Below are positions 50,579-58,505 of a stretch of DNA of 64,000 nucleotides, piece after piece. The stretch is from Alkalihalobacterium sp048323755 (lineage in GTDB: Bacteria; Bacillota; Bacilli; Bacillales; Bacillaceae_F), in NCBI RefSeq assembly GCF_048323755.1, contig NZ_JBLWFS010000009.1, positions 1-64,000 on the forward strand, given 5' to 3'. The notes under the pieces were generated by a model. The model had not been told where the DNA came from. It saw nothing but the letters and a program-made list of their open reading frames with translations, and made no database searches. The position numbers and the translations under genes were made by a program. Position 1 is the stretch's first letter. Each line of letters begins with the position of its first letter.

Positions 50579-51237
50579 TACCCTTTCGCTCCTTTGGCTT
50601 TCATTCGTTTTTTCCCTTCTCGACAAATGTCTAATAAAGGACAAATCTCACATTGTGGAGATTGAGCCTTACAATGATAACGACCAAAAAAAATGAGTCG
50701 ATGATGGGTAACCGACCATTGTTCTTTCGGTATTTTTTTCATTAATGTTTCTTCCACTTCACGTACATTGTCTTTCCAACGACAAATGCCTAGTCGCTTG
50801 GATACTCGTTCGACATGTGTATCAACTGCAATCGCAGGTGTATTGAAGGCGACGGATACGACAACATTAGCTGTCTTTCGTCCTACTCCAGCTAATTTCA
50901 TAAGCTCATCACGTTCAGTAGGGATTTCACCGTTATATTGCTCAATTAATGATTGCGCAAGCTTTTTAATATTTTTTGCTTTACTTCTAAATAAACCAAT
51001 ACGACGTATGTCATTTTCTAATTCTTCTAAAGGAACAGCTACATAGTCTTCAGGTGTTTTATACTTGGCAAATAAACCCGGAGTAACTTTATTAACGAGT
51101 ACATCCGTTGCCTGAGCTGATAGAAGAACAGCTATTGTTAGTTCAAAAGGATTAGAATGGGTTAATTCACATTCTGCTTCTGGAAACATTTCCCCCATTG
51201 TTTCTAGTACATACTGAATATCTTTTTTCGTAAGCAT
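50578..51237 (-). CDS. nth: Endonuclease III
   Basis: A 219-residue DNA glycosylase/AP lyase that removes oxidised pyrimidines. Catalytic K121 in GVGRKTANVV (after the helix-hairpin-helix) and D139 in VDTHVERV. The [4Fe-4S] ligands are C-x6-C-x2-C-x5-C (CKAQSPQCEICPLLDIC). GGAGGTC lies upstream of the ATG, 19 bases after dnaD, with which it forms an operon. Confidence 0.96.
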   Translation of the reverse strand: MLTKKDIQYVLETMGEMFPEAECELTHSNPFELTIAVLLSAQATDVLVNKVTPGLFAKYKTPEDYVAVPLEELENDIRRIGLFRSKAKNIKKLAQSLIEQYNGEIPTERDELMKLAGVGRKTANVVVSVAFNTPAIAVDTHVERVSKRLGICRWKDNVREVEETLMKKIPKEQWSVTHHRLIFFGRYHCKAQSPQCEICPLLDICREGKKRMKAKGAKG

Positions 51238-51256
51238 TATTCGTTGACCTCCAAAA

Positions 51257-51955
51257 CTACTTCTCTAACCAGTTATACGTAGGAAAAGGTTCCACTTTTC
51301 GCTTTTCTTGTGTCGGTTGCTTTGATTGTTGATACTTACGGAATTTTTCGCCGTATGCGCGTGCTTGTTGTAATGTTTGAACACCATTTTTCTTCCACTC
51401 AAACAAAATACGATCGATGTATCGAAAGTTTAGTTTTCCTGAAACGACAGACTCACGTAATGCGGCACGAATGATTTCTGGTGAATGATGGTCCTGATCT
51501 AGCCACATCGCTAACGTTTCACATTCAATCGGTGATAGTGGTCGACTGAATTCCTGTTCAAAAACGGAGTAAATATTAAACTCTTCTTGCTGTTTCACTT
51601 CATTTTCCTGCTCTATTTTTTCATTAGTCATTACGTGGATTAACTTTTCCCATAACGGTTCAATACTATATGATTCAAAAAGTATCCCATCTTCATCTAC
51701 ATGTTCTTCAATAGATAGATAGCCTTTTTTCAATAATTGACCAAGGATTCTAGCACACTCTAATGAAGACGGACCTCTTGCTGATAAATTTTCTGGAGTC
51801 GGAAATGAATGTTGTTCTGATAAAAAGTCATATACTTGAAGAAGTAGAACAAACTCTTCCTCGTTTAAGCCAATTTTTCGATAATTTTTAAGTAAAAGCC
51901 TTGGGACTGATAGTTGACCTTCAGTGATCCATTGCATTAAAAAACGATTATTCAT
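51257..51955 (-). CDS. dnaD: DNA replication initiation protein DnaD
   Basis: A 232-residue primosome protein. The N-terminal winged-helix DDBH1 domain (residues about 1-100, FVLLLQVYDFLSEQHSFPTP) is followed by the DDBH2 domain (about 125-200, FEQEFSRPLSPIECETLAMW and FRYIDRILFEWKKNGVQT). It acts with DnaA, DnaB and DnaI in helicase loading. GAGGTG precedes the ATG. Confidence 0.95.
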   Translation of the reverse strand: MNNRFLMQWITEGQLSVPRLLLKNYRKIGLNEEEFVLLLQVYDFLSEQHSFPTPENLSARGPSSLECARILGQLLKKGYLSIEEHVDEDGILFESYSIEPLWEKLIHVMTNEKIEQENEVKQQEEFNIYSVFEQEFSRPLSPIECETLAMWLDQDHHSPEIIRAALRESVVSGKLNFRYIDRILFEWKKNGVQTLQQARAYGEKFRKYQQSKQPTQEKRKVEPFPTYNWLEK

Positions 51956-52149
51956 AAAAACACCTCATGATTATTATAACACGTAACTCCATCAACATCA
52001 TTTGGCATTACTCGACAGTTTTCCCTATTATGAACTGTTATCGCTGTCATTTTAAATGATGTATTCGATCGTTTATGTCTATTTATTTGGGGTATCTTCT
52101 CCCTTTATAATCTACCTTTTTTCGTTACTTCTAATTGTATGAGGCAACA

Positions 52150-52205
52150 AAAAGGTCAGACCTTGTAGCTGTGTCTATAGCTATGAAGGTCTGACCCTTT
52201 ATTCT
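52150..52205 (-). terminator. Terminator of asnS
   Basis: AAAGGTCAGACCTTGTAGCT pairs with AGCTATGAAGGTCTGACC with a small bulge; on the minus strand TTTTTG follows. It separates asnS from dnaD. Confidence 0.75.
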
Positions 52206-52233
52206 TTTTTATAGGTCTTGCTTATCTTTTTAC

Positions 52234-53529
52234 TTATGGATACAGACGGTTTAATAAGCGAGGGAACGGGATCGTTTCACGAACGTGTTCTGCCCCACAA
52301 ATCCATGCTACTGTTCGCTCTAGTCCTAATCCAAATCCAGAGTGAGGAACGGAACCGTATTTGCGTAGCTCTGCGTACCACTTATAAGCAGCTGGGTCTA
52401 AATCATGTTCTTTCATTCTTTCAGCAAGCAAATCATGATCATGAATACGTTCTGATCCGCCAATGATTTCACCGTATCCTTCTGGAGCTATCATATCCGC
52501 ACAAAGAACGACTTTGTCATTGTTTGGATCTGGTTGCATATAGAATGGTTTTAAGCTAGTTGGGTAGTGTGTTATGAACACAGGCTTATCATATGTTTCA
52601 GCAATTGCTGTTTCGTGTGGTGCACCGAAATCATCGCCCCAAACAATATCATCAAAACCTTTTTCATGTAAAAGTTTAATTGCATCATCATACGTAATAC
52701 GCGGGAATGGTGCAACGATATTTTCAAGCTTACTCGTATCTCTTCCTAATGCGTTTAATTCAATCTTACAGTTCTTTAATACAGATTGAATCACATATGC
52801 GACATACTCTTCTTGTACTTTTAAGTTATCTTCAAACTCATAAAACGCCATTTCTGGTTCAATCATCCAGAATTCAATGAGGTGTCGACGAGTCTTTGAT
52901 TTTTCTGCACGGAATGTTGGACCAAATGAGAATACTTTACCGAGCGCCATCGCAGCCGCTTCCATATAAAGTTGTCCACTTTGAGAAAGGTATGCATCTT
53001 CATCAAAGTATTTTGTTGCAAATAATTCAGTTGTTCCCTCAGGAGCACTTCCTGTCAGAATTGGCGGGTCAACTTTTACGAATCCTTCTTTATTAAAAAA
53101 TTCATAGGTTGCACGAATGATTTCATTTCGTACTTTCATATTGGCATGTTGCTTTTTAGAACGTAACCATAAATGACGGTGATCCATTAAAAATTCTGTT
53201 CCATGCTCTTTTGGTGTGATTGGGTAATCTACTGCCTCGTGAATAACCTCAACATTTGTTACTGTTAATTCAAAACCAGACGGTGCTCTTTCATCTTCAC
53301 GAACAATACCTGTTACATACAATGAAGACTCTTGAGTCATATTTTTAGCTTTTAAAAATATATCTTCTCCAACTTCTGCTTTTACAACAACACCTTGTAT
53401 AAATCCAGTTCCATCTCTTAATTGTAAGAATGCAATTTTCCCGCTTGAGCGTTTGTTAGCTAACCAAGCACCTATTTTGACCTCTTGTCCGACAAATTGC
53501 CCGACCGTTGAAATTGTCGTCTTATTCAC
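52234..53529 (-). CDS. asnS: Asparaginyl-tRNA synthetase
   Basis: A 431-residue class IIb synthetase. N-terminal OB anticodon-binding domain (residues about 1-110, IGAWLANKRSSGKIAFLQLR), then the catalytic core with motif 2 FGPTFRAEKSKTRRHLIEFW and motif 3 GFGLGLERTVAW. LIEFWMIEPE is typical of AsnRS/AspRS. Start GTG 53529 with GGAGGG upstream; the frame upstream enters a repeat and is not coding. No T-box leader is seen. Confidence 0.96.
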   Translation of the reverse strand: MNKTTISTVGQFVGQEVKIGAWLANKRSSGKIAFLQLRDGTGFIQGVVVKAEVGEDIFLKAKNMTQESSLYVTGIVREDERAPSGFELTVTNVEVIHEAVDYPITPKEHGTEFLMDHRHLWLRSKKQHANMKVRNEIIRATYEFFNKEGFVKVDPPILTGSAPEGTTELFATKYFDEDAYLSQSGQLYMEAAAMALGKVFSFGPTFRAEKSKTRRHLIEFWMIEPEMAFYEFEDNLKVQEEYVAYVIQSVLKNCKIELNALGRDTSKLENIVAPFPRITYDDAIKLLHEKGFDDIVWGDDFGAPHETAIAETYDKPVFITHYPTSLKPFYMQPDPNNDKVVLCADMIAPEGYGEIIGGSERIHDHDLLAERMKEHDLDPAAYKWYAELRKYGSVPHSGFGLGLERTVAWICGAEHVRETIPFPRLLNRLYP

Positions 53530-53631
53530 TATTTTCCCTCCAGCAATATATGTATATTTTCTATGTATAATTGTATATATACCAACAACCATTATACAAG
53601 CTTTTACTAATTTTGAGCAAGTTTTCATACA

Positions 53632-53755
53632 AGAAAAGCGCAAGGCGCCTGCTTATCGGCGACAAGCGCTGGAGGGCCAGCAATACGTGTCTTTCTTTTA
53701 AGATACGCTTGCTGGCCTGAAGGGACCTCGAGCCGATGGCACCTGGACCTAGACA
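53632..53755 (+). repeat. Dispersed repeat, family 2, copy 2
   Basis: It begins AGAAAAGCG, carries GAGGGCCAGCAA and TTGCTGGCCTGAAG as an internal inverted repeat, then GAGCCGATG and CACCTGGACCTAGACA. Beginning, GAGCCGATG and end match 16961-17102. Confidence 0.65.
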
Positions 53756-53786
53756 CCTTATAATTTTATACATTCTTACTCTATTG

Positions 53787-53826
53787 AAAAAAGGTTGACA
53801 GCACTTCTTGGTCTGTCAACCTTTTT
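53787..53826 (-). terminator. Terminator of aspB
   Basis: AAAAAAGGTTGACAG pairs with CTGTCAACCTTTTT (53813-53826) around an 11-base loop; A/T runs on both sides. Confidence 0.85.
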
Positions 53827-53837
53827 AACAGAATTTA

Positions 53838-55022
53838 TTACTTACTCTTTTTTTCAATGAAACGTTCAATTCTTGTCAATGCTTCTTGTATCGCTTCAAG
53901 TGAAGTAGCATAAGAAAGACGAACATTTTCTGGTGCTCCAAAACCTGAACCAGGGACAAGAGCTACCTTTTCTTCGTCTAATAAAGCAGTTACCCAGTCA
54001 TCAACATTATCGTACCCACAGTTTATGGCAGCTTCTTTTGCATTTGGGAATAAGTAGAAGGCTCCTTTGGGTTTAACGCATGAAAGACCAGGAATTGCAA
54101 CTAACTGCTCATATACTTTATGAAGACGCTCTTCGAAAGCTTGACGCATATTTTCAACTGAACCATCGTCTTCCGTGTAAGCTGCAATGGTACCAAATTG
54201 TGCATTCGCTGTCGGGTTGGACGTACTATGACTTGCAAGGTTTGTCATCGCTTTAATAATTTCTGCATTACCAGCCGCATAACCGATTCTCCAACCTGTC
54301 ATTGAGTGAGATTTAGATACGCCATTAATAATGATCGTCTGCTCTTTCAACTCATCAGAAAGTTGAGCAATCGACGTGTGAACCGCTCCATCGTATACAA
54401 GCTTTTCGTAGATCTCGTCTGAAACAATAAGTATATCATGCTTTAAACAAACTTCCCCAAGTGCTCTCATTTCTTCTTCACTGTACATGGATCCCGTTGG
54501 ATTACTTGGAGAATTTAAGATAAATGCTTTCGTTCGATTAGTTATAGCTGCTTCTAATTGTTCTTTCGTTACTTTAAATTCATTGCTTTCTTTTCCTTCA
54601 ATGTAAACTGGATTACCGTCTGCAAGCTTTACTTGCTCAGGGTAACTAACCCAATAAGGAGTAGGAATGATGACCTCGTCTCCTTCATCTAATATCGCTT
54701 GGAAAAGTGTATAAAGAGCATGTTTTGCTCCAGAACAAACGATAATTTCGTTTGCAGAATATGTAATGTTCTGATCCTCTTTAAATTTACCGATGACAGC
54801 ATCTTTTAATTTTGGTAAACCACCAGACGGTGTATATTTTGTTTGACCTTCCTCCATTGACTTTACAGCAGCATCGATAATATATTGTGGAGTGTTAAAG
54901 TCAGGTTCACCCGCACCTAATCCGATCACATCATGGCCTTGTTCACGAAGTGCTTTGGCTTTTGCAGTAATTGCCAATGTCGATGATGGCGTTAATGTTG
55001 AAACTCTTTTCGCTAACTTCAT
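53838..55022 (-). CDS. aspB: Aspartate aminotransferase
   Basis: A 394-residue class-I aminotransferase of the Ib subgroup. PLP lysine K237 in NGVSKSHSMTGWRIGY, with NSPSNPTG, SDEIYEKLVY and the final Arg in NVRLSYA. It interconverts aspartate and oxaloacetate. The GAGEPDFNTP start fits the family. In the same strand order follow ypmB and ypmA upstream, the Bacillus layout. Confidence 0.94.
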   Translation of the reverse strand: MKLAKRVSTLTPSSTLAITAKAKALREQGHDVIGLGAGEPDFNTPQYIIDAAVKSMEEGQTKYTPSGGLPKLKDAVIGKFKEDQNITYSANEIIVCSGAKHALYTLFQAILDEGDEVIIPTPYWVSYPEQVKLADGNPVYIEGKESNEFKVTKEQLEAAITNRTKAFILNSPSNPTGSMYSEEEMRALGEVCLKHDILIVSDEIYEKLVYDGAVHTSIAQLSDELKEQTIIINGVSKSHSMTGWRIGYAAGNAEIIKAMTNLASHSTSNPTANAQFGTIAAYTEDDGSVENMRQAFEERLHKVYEQLVAIPGLSCVKPKGAFYLFPNAKEAAINCGYDNVDDWVTALLDEEKVALVPGSGFGAPENVRLSYATSLEAIQEALTRIERFIEKKSK

Positions 55023-55123
55023 TTTCTCTCCTCTTTTCTATTCTACATTTAGATACACACTACTACTATAATCATTGTAAAAACATGAATCAACCGATAT
55101 CTGAAAAATTGAATGATTTTGAT

Positions 55124-55612
55124 TTAGTCATCTGTCTTTAGACTATACCTTTTTACAAATGTACCATCTTCAAAGGTAATATAATAAAAAGAGTACCGGT
55201 CATTTTGATCTATATATGTAATTTCGTATATAGGCAAACGATTTTCCAATCCAAGACGGACAGCAAGAAGCCTTTTAGGGGCTAATTCACTAACTGCAAA
55301 TTGTCTAACTTCTTCTTCAGTTAACCCATTCTTCGCTGGTTTGACAACAATGCTTTCTGCCTCTTGTCCAACCCAAGCGATAAGATCCGTTTCACCATCT
55401 TCTTGTTGACCTTTAATGACGACATATGGCTGAGTACCATGGTAAAAGGAAACATCTTCAATTATACCTATTTCCGTTTCATTCAATGCTCTTTCTATTG
55501 CCAATTGTTCTTGCTCTGTAATTGGTGAACGCATGTTTTGGTAAAAGTATATAGACATCCCGATAGCTGCGATTAAAAGCGCACATACAATTGTTATAAC
55601 CCACTTTTTCAT
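55124..55612 (-). CDS. ypmB: YpmB-like membrane protein with PepSY-type domains
   Basis: A 162-residue protein with one N-terminal membrane helix (ITIVCALLIAAIGMSIYFY) and an outward domain of two PepSY/cystatin-like repeats (DLIAWVGQEAESIVVKPA, LPIYEITYIDQNDRYSFYYI), matching Bacillus YpmB. Function unknown. It lies 18 bases after ypmA. Confidence 0.87.
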   Translation of the reverse strand: MKKWVITIVCALLIAAIGMSIYFYQNMRSPITEQEQLAIERALNETEIGIIEDVSFYHGTQPYVVIKGQQEDGETDLIAWVGQEAESIVVKPAKNGLTEEEVRQFAVSELAPKRLLAVRLGLENRLPIYEITYIDQNDRYSFYYITFEDGTFVKRYSLKTDD

Positions 55613-55630
55613 AAACTAATCACCAATCTT

Positions 55631-55801
55631 TTATGTTCGGTAAATGGTAAACACCATCTTATTTGCTTCTTCGTCATCTAAAGCTAGCCCAAACATGAGG
55701 TCTTTTTCTTTCAAAGTTCGATTTAAAGCATCAACCACTTTATAAACATCCGGTGACTTTTCAATCTTTACGGTAGATAAAACAACCATTTTCTGTTCCA
55801 T
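55631..55801 (-). CDS. ypmA: DUF4264 protein YpmA
   Basis: A 56-residue protein (MEQKMVVLSTVKIEKSPDVY... ending EEANKMVFTIYRT). The length, start and KMVFTIYRT end match YpmA. TTGGAGG lies upstream of the ATG. First gene of ypmA-ypmB-aspB. Role unknown. Confidence 0.88.
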   Translation of the reverse strand: MEQKMVVLSTVKIEKSPDVYKVVDALNRTLKEKDLMFGLALDDEEANKMVFTIYRT

Positions 55802-55913
55802 AATTATTCCTCCAAAAATATTAACTTCTTCCTATTTGAGTAACGATTTCTAACATACACATCGTTCACAAAGGCTATACTATAAGTAAGCTCCCATAAA
55901 GGAGGAGTAGCAA

Positions 55914-56084
55914 TTGAAACACAATCAAATACAATGGCCCTACTCTCAGCTCTCAACAGCTGAACAGTTCCAACAAGAAAAAGAATGGTTCTCTCTTTCG
56001 TCTCCAGTACGTTCTAATCAAGCAAAAAAAATAAGATGTAGTATAAGACAGACTCAATTTCCATCGCTGCTAAATCGCGGGTAA
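55914..56084 (+). CDS. Small hypothetical protein (56 aa)
   Basis: TTG 55914 with AAAGGAGGAG upstream opens a 56-codon frame (MKHNQIQWPYSQLSTAEQFQ... ending TQFPSLLNRG). It is rich in Q and S, basic towards the end, and has no hydrophobic segment. The ribosome site is strong. It is divergent from ypmA. A small gene named ypmP is placed in this area in B. subtilis, but I cannot confirm identity. Confidence 0.6.
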   Translation: MKHNQIQWPYSQLSTAEQFQQEKEWFSLSSPVRSNQAKKIRCSIRQTQFPSLLNRG

Positions 56085-56121
56085 AACAGTTACAAAAAAT
56101 AACTCCTACTCACACCTCATT

Positions 56122-56155
56122 AATCCTGTATCTTAATGGTACAGGATTTATTTTA
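56122..56155. terminator. Bidirectional terminator
   Basis: AATCCTGTA (56122-56130) pairs perfectly with TACAGGATT (56140-56148), followed by TATTTTATT; it serves the plus-strand small gene and the minus-strand amidohydrolase. Confidence 0.65.
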
Positions 56156-57460
56156 TTACCTTAGCATCTTTCCATAATGGTCATTGCATTCTGCAATAAT
56201 TTTTTCTTCATCAAGAAATAAACACTCACTGTTTTTAACTAGTTGCTTACCTTTGACATACACATCTACTACATCTGCACCACTGGAAGAGTATACGACA
56301 TGAGATAGGGCATTCATTGCCGGTTGGAGATGTGCTTGCTGTTCTTGCATAATGATAAAGTCTGCGTCGAATCCTCTTTTAATGGCACCTATTGTATTCT
56401 GTAATCCTAACGCTTTTGCGCCATTACCAGTAATCAACTTAATTCCTTCCGTTGACTTAACCGAAGTGGGATCTTCATTTATCCCTTTTTGTAATAACAC
56501 AGCTGTTCGCATTTCCTGAATTAAATCCAGGTTATTATTAGATGCTACACTATCTGTACCTATGGACACGGTTATTCCTTTGGCAAGCATCTTTTGAATA
56601 GGTGCAATTCCTGAACCAAGTTTTAAGTTACTCATTGGGTTGTGAGAAACCGCAACTTGATGTTTAGCAAGAATTTCTAATTCTTCATCATTCACATGAA
56701 CCGCATGTGCTACTAATGCTTCTCCATCAAAAAATCCAGTATTCTGTAAAAGTTCAACTGGTCGCTTTCCATACTTATTTACGTTTTCCTCAACTTCTTG
56801 AGCAGTTTCAGACATGTGGGTATGAACAGGTAAACCTAGTGCCCTAGCTTCACTTGCAATTTCCGCAATATAGTCAGGTGGGCATAGATAGGGTGAATGT
56901 GGAGACAACATCGCTGTTATTCGTCCATTCCCTTTACCATGCCAATGTTTAGCTATTGCAATCGCTTCGTTGAGCTTAGCTTTTTGCTCTTCTCTGCTAC
57001 ATAAACCAATAATCCCACGGGTAATAACAGCTCTCATACCTACTTCCTCAACGATATTAGCAATATCATCAAGAAACAAGTGATACATATCAAGAAATGT
57101 TGTTGTCCCAGACTTCAGCATCTCAACCATGGCTAGCTTTGAGCTTGCGATTACAGCTTCGCGAGTAAGTTTTTGCTCCATCGGCCACATTTTTTCTTGC
57201 AGCCACCGCTTAAGCGGTAAATCGTCAGAATGACCTCGTAAAAGCGTCATCGGTGTATGCCCGTGTGTATTTATTAACCCTGGAAGGAGCCATTGTCCAT
57301 TTAAATTATAAAATTTGACTTTTTCCGATTTTATGTGATTAGGATACCCTGAACCTACCTCAATAAATTTTTCATCTTTCACATGTACATAGCCCGATGA
57401 ATATACTTCGTCATTTTCATTAGCTGTAATAATGACTCCGTTATAAAAAACTTTGTCCAT
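56156..57460 (-). CDS. mtaD: 5'-methylthioadenosine/S-adenosylhomocysteine deaminase type amidohydrolase
   Basis: A 434-residue amidohydrolase. Zn ligands HxH (LINTHGHTPMTLLRGHSDDL, H66 and H68), then H in VHTHMSETAQEVEE, H in ALVAHAVHVNDEE and D in IGTDSVASNNNLD. The LRGHSDDLPLKRWLQEKMWP segment is typical of MtaD/SahH-replacing deaminases, which turn MTA and SAH into inosine forms. Closest alternative is another nucleoside deaminase such as chlorohydrolase-family enzymes. Confidence 0.88.
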   Translation of the reverse strand: MDKVFYNGVIITANENDEVYSSGYVHVKDEKFIEVGSGYPNHIKSEKVKFYNLNGQWLLPGLINTHGHTPMTLLRGHSDDLPLKRWLQEKMWPMEQKLTREAVIASSKLAMVEMLKSGTTTFLDMYHLFLDDIANIVEEVGMRAVITRGIIGLCSREEQKAKLNEAIAIAKHWHGKGNGRITAMLSPHSPYLCPPDYIAEIASEARALGLPVHTHMSETAQEVEENVNKYGKRPVELLQNTGFFDGEALVAHAVHVNDEELEILAKHQVAVSHNPMSNLKLGSGIAPIQKMLAKGITVSIGTDSVASNNNLDLIQEMRTAVLLQKGINEDPTSVKSTEGIKLITGNGAKALGLQNTIGAIKRGFDADFIIMQEQQAHLQPAMNALSHVVYSSSGADVVDVYVKGKQLVKNSECLFLDEEKIIAECNDHYGKMLR

Positions 57461-57509
57461 ACTTATGTGAATCCCTTCTGTTCTAATTAATTCTCTTGGC
57501 TAGACTTTT

Positions 57510-58394
57510 TCAATTCGATACGGCGATATGAAACTCCTGCCCACTTGCGCGTACCGTCCAAATTTCATAATTGTCTAACGTACACTTAATCGATACTGCA
57601 CCTATTTTTTTTGTTTGATAAACATCAATCCATGTTTCTTGTAATCGTTCTAATACATATTCGCTAGGCCGTTTTCCCTCAAGTGAAAAAAGAATGGCCA
57701 CTTGAGGATCTACTTCTTCAAGGAATTCCTGTGACGTACCATTCGAACTACCAAAATGACCGACCTTAAGAATCGTTGATTTCAAATCATACTGAGAAGC
57801 TAGAATTTCCTCTATTTTAGAATCTGCAAGTCCCATATATAACGTACGGTGTTCTCCATATGTAAAAGAAAGGACTAAGCAAGGATCAACTGCATCATTC
57901 TCACCAGTAAATAACACTTCGGTCTTTAGATTAGGAAGAACTTCATGCTTCTCTCCTTCTTTCCAACCGACTATTTTTCCGTTGTTTTGTTGCAATTGAG
58001 CTTCTATTGTTCCTTTATTGGCGTTAGGAACGATAATTGAAGAGATTTGATAATGATCTACAAGCCACTCAATATTCCCACTATATTCCTTACCATGATT
58101 CGTTACAATTAAAGAATCGATTGTTTCAACATGATACATATGTAACTTTTTTGCCAATTCTATTTGTGACAATGAGTCGCCTGTATTAATTAAGACTGTT
58201 CCTCCTTGTCCAGATTGAATTAATGTTGCTTCACCACTAGGAAGATCAAAATAGGTAAAAGCGATCTCGTCATCATCTAAAGAAAATTCAACCTCCAATT
58301 CATTTGTTACATTTACTACTGACACTACCTGGCAACCAGCTAATAAAAACATGCAAAAAAAGAAGCATGCCAGCCGTTTAATAAGCATCTGCAT
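57510..58394 (-). CDS. Lipoprotein with degenerate ComEC-type MBL domain
   Basis: A 294-residue lipoprotein (signal and lipobox LAGC about residues 17-20) whose body follows the soluble MBL domain of ComEC/Rec2: FTYFDLPSGEATLIQSGQGG, DSLIVTNHGKEYSGN, KVGHFGSSNGTSQEFL. Active ComEC-type enzymes have HxDxDHxGG and KVGHHGS; here the motif is NHGKEYSGN and the second His of GHHGS is Phe. Metal binding is thus probably lost. It may be a binding protein. ATG 58394 has CGGAGG upstream. Confidence 0.8.
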   Translation of the reverse strand: MQMLIKRLACFFFCMFLLAGCQVVSVVNVTNELEVEFSLDDDEIAFTYFDLPSGEATLIQSGQGGTVLINTGDSLSQIELAKKLHMYHVETIDSLIVTNHGKEYSGNIEWLVDHYQISSIIVPNANKGTIEAQLQQNNGKIVGWKEGEKHEVLPNLKTEVLFTGENDAVDPCLVLSFTYGEHRTLYMGLADSKIEEILASQYDLKSTILKVGHFGSSNGTSQEFLEEVDPQVAILFSLEGKRPSEYVLERLQETWIDVYQTKKIGAVSIKCTLDNYEIWTVRASGQEFHIAVSN

Positions 58395-58505
58395 ACGCGA
58401 AACCTCCGAATTTTCCATTAACCGTATTAGTTTGTAACAAATATGGCAAAGTTATGTTACTAAAACTAATGTATGCCTGTGGTTCGCGTATAATGATATT
58501 TTACC

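Noticed and set aside
53530..53640. Possible T-box leader for asnS
   Set aside because: No T-box sequence or specifier stem could be found in the short leader.
53529..53643. N-terminal extension of asnS
   Set aside because: It runs into the family-2 repeat; GTG 53529 with GGAGGG gives the normal AsnRS length.
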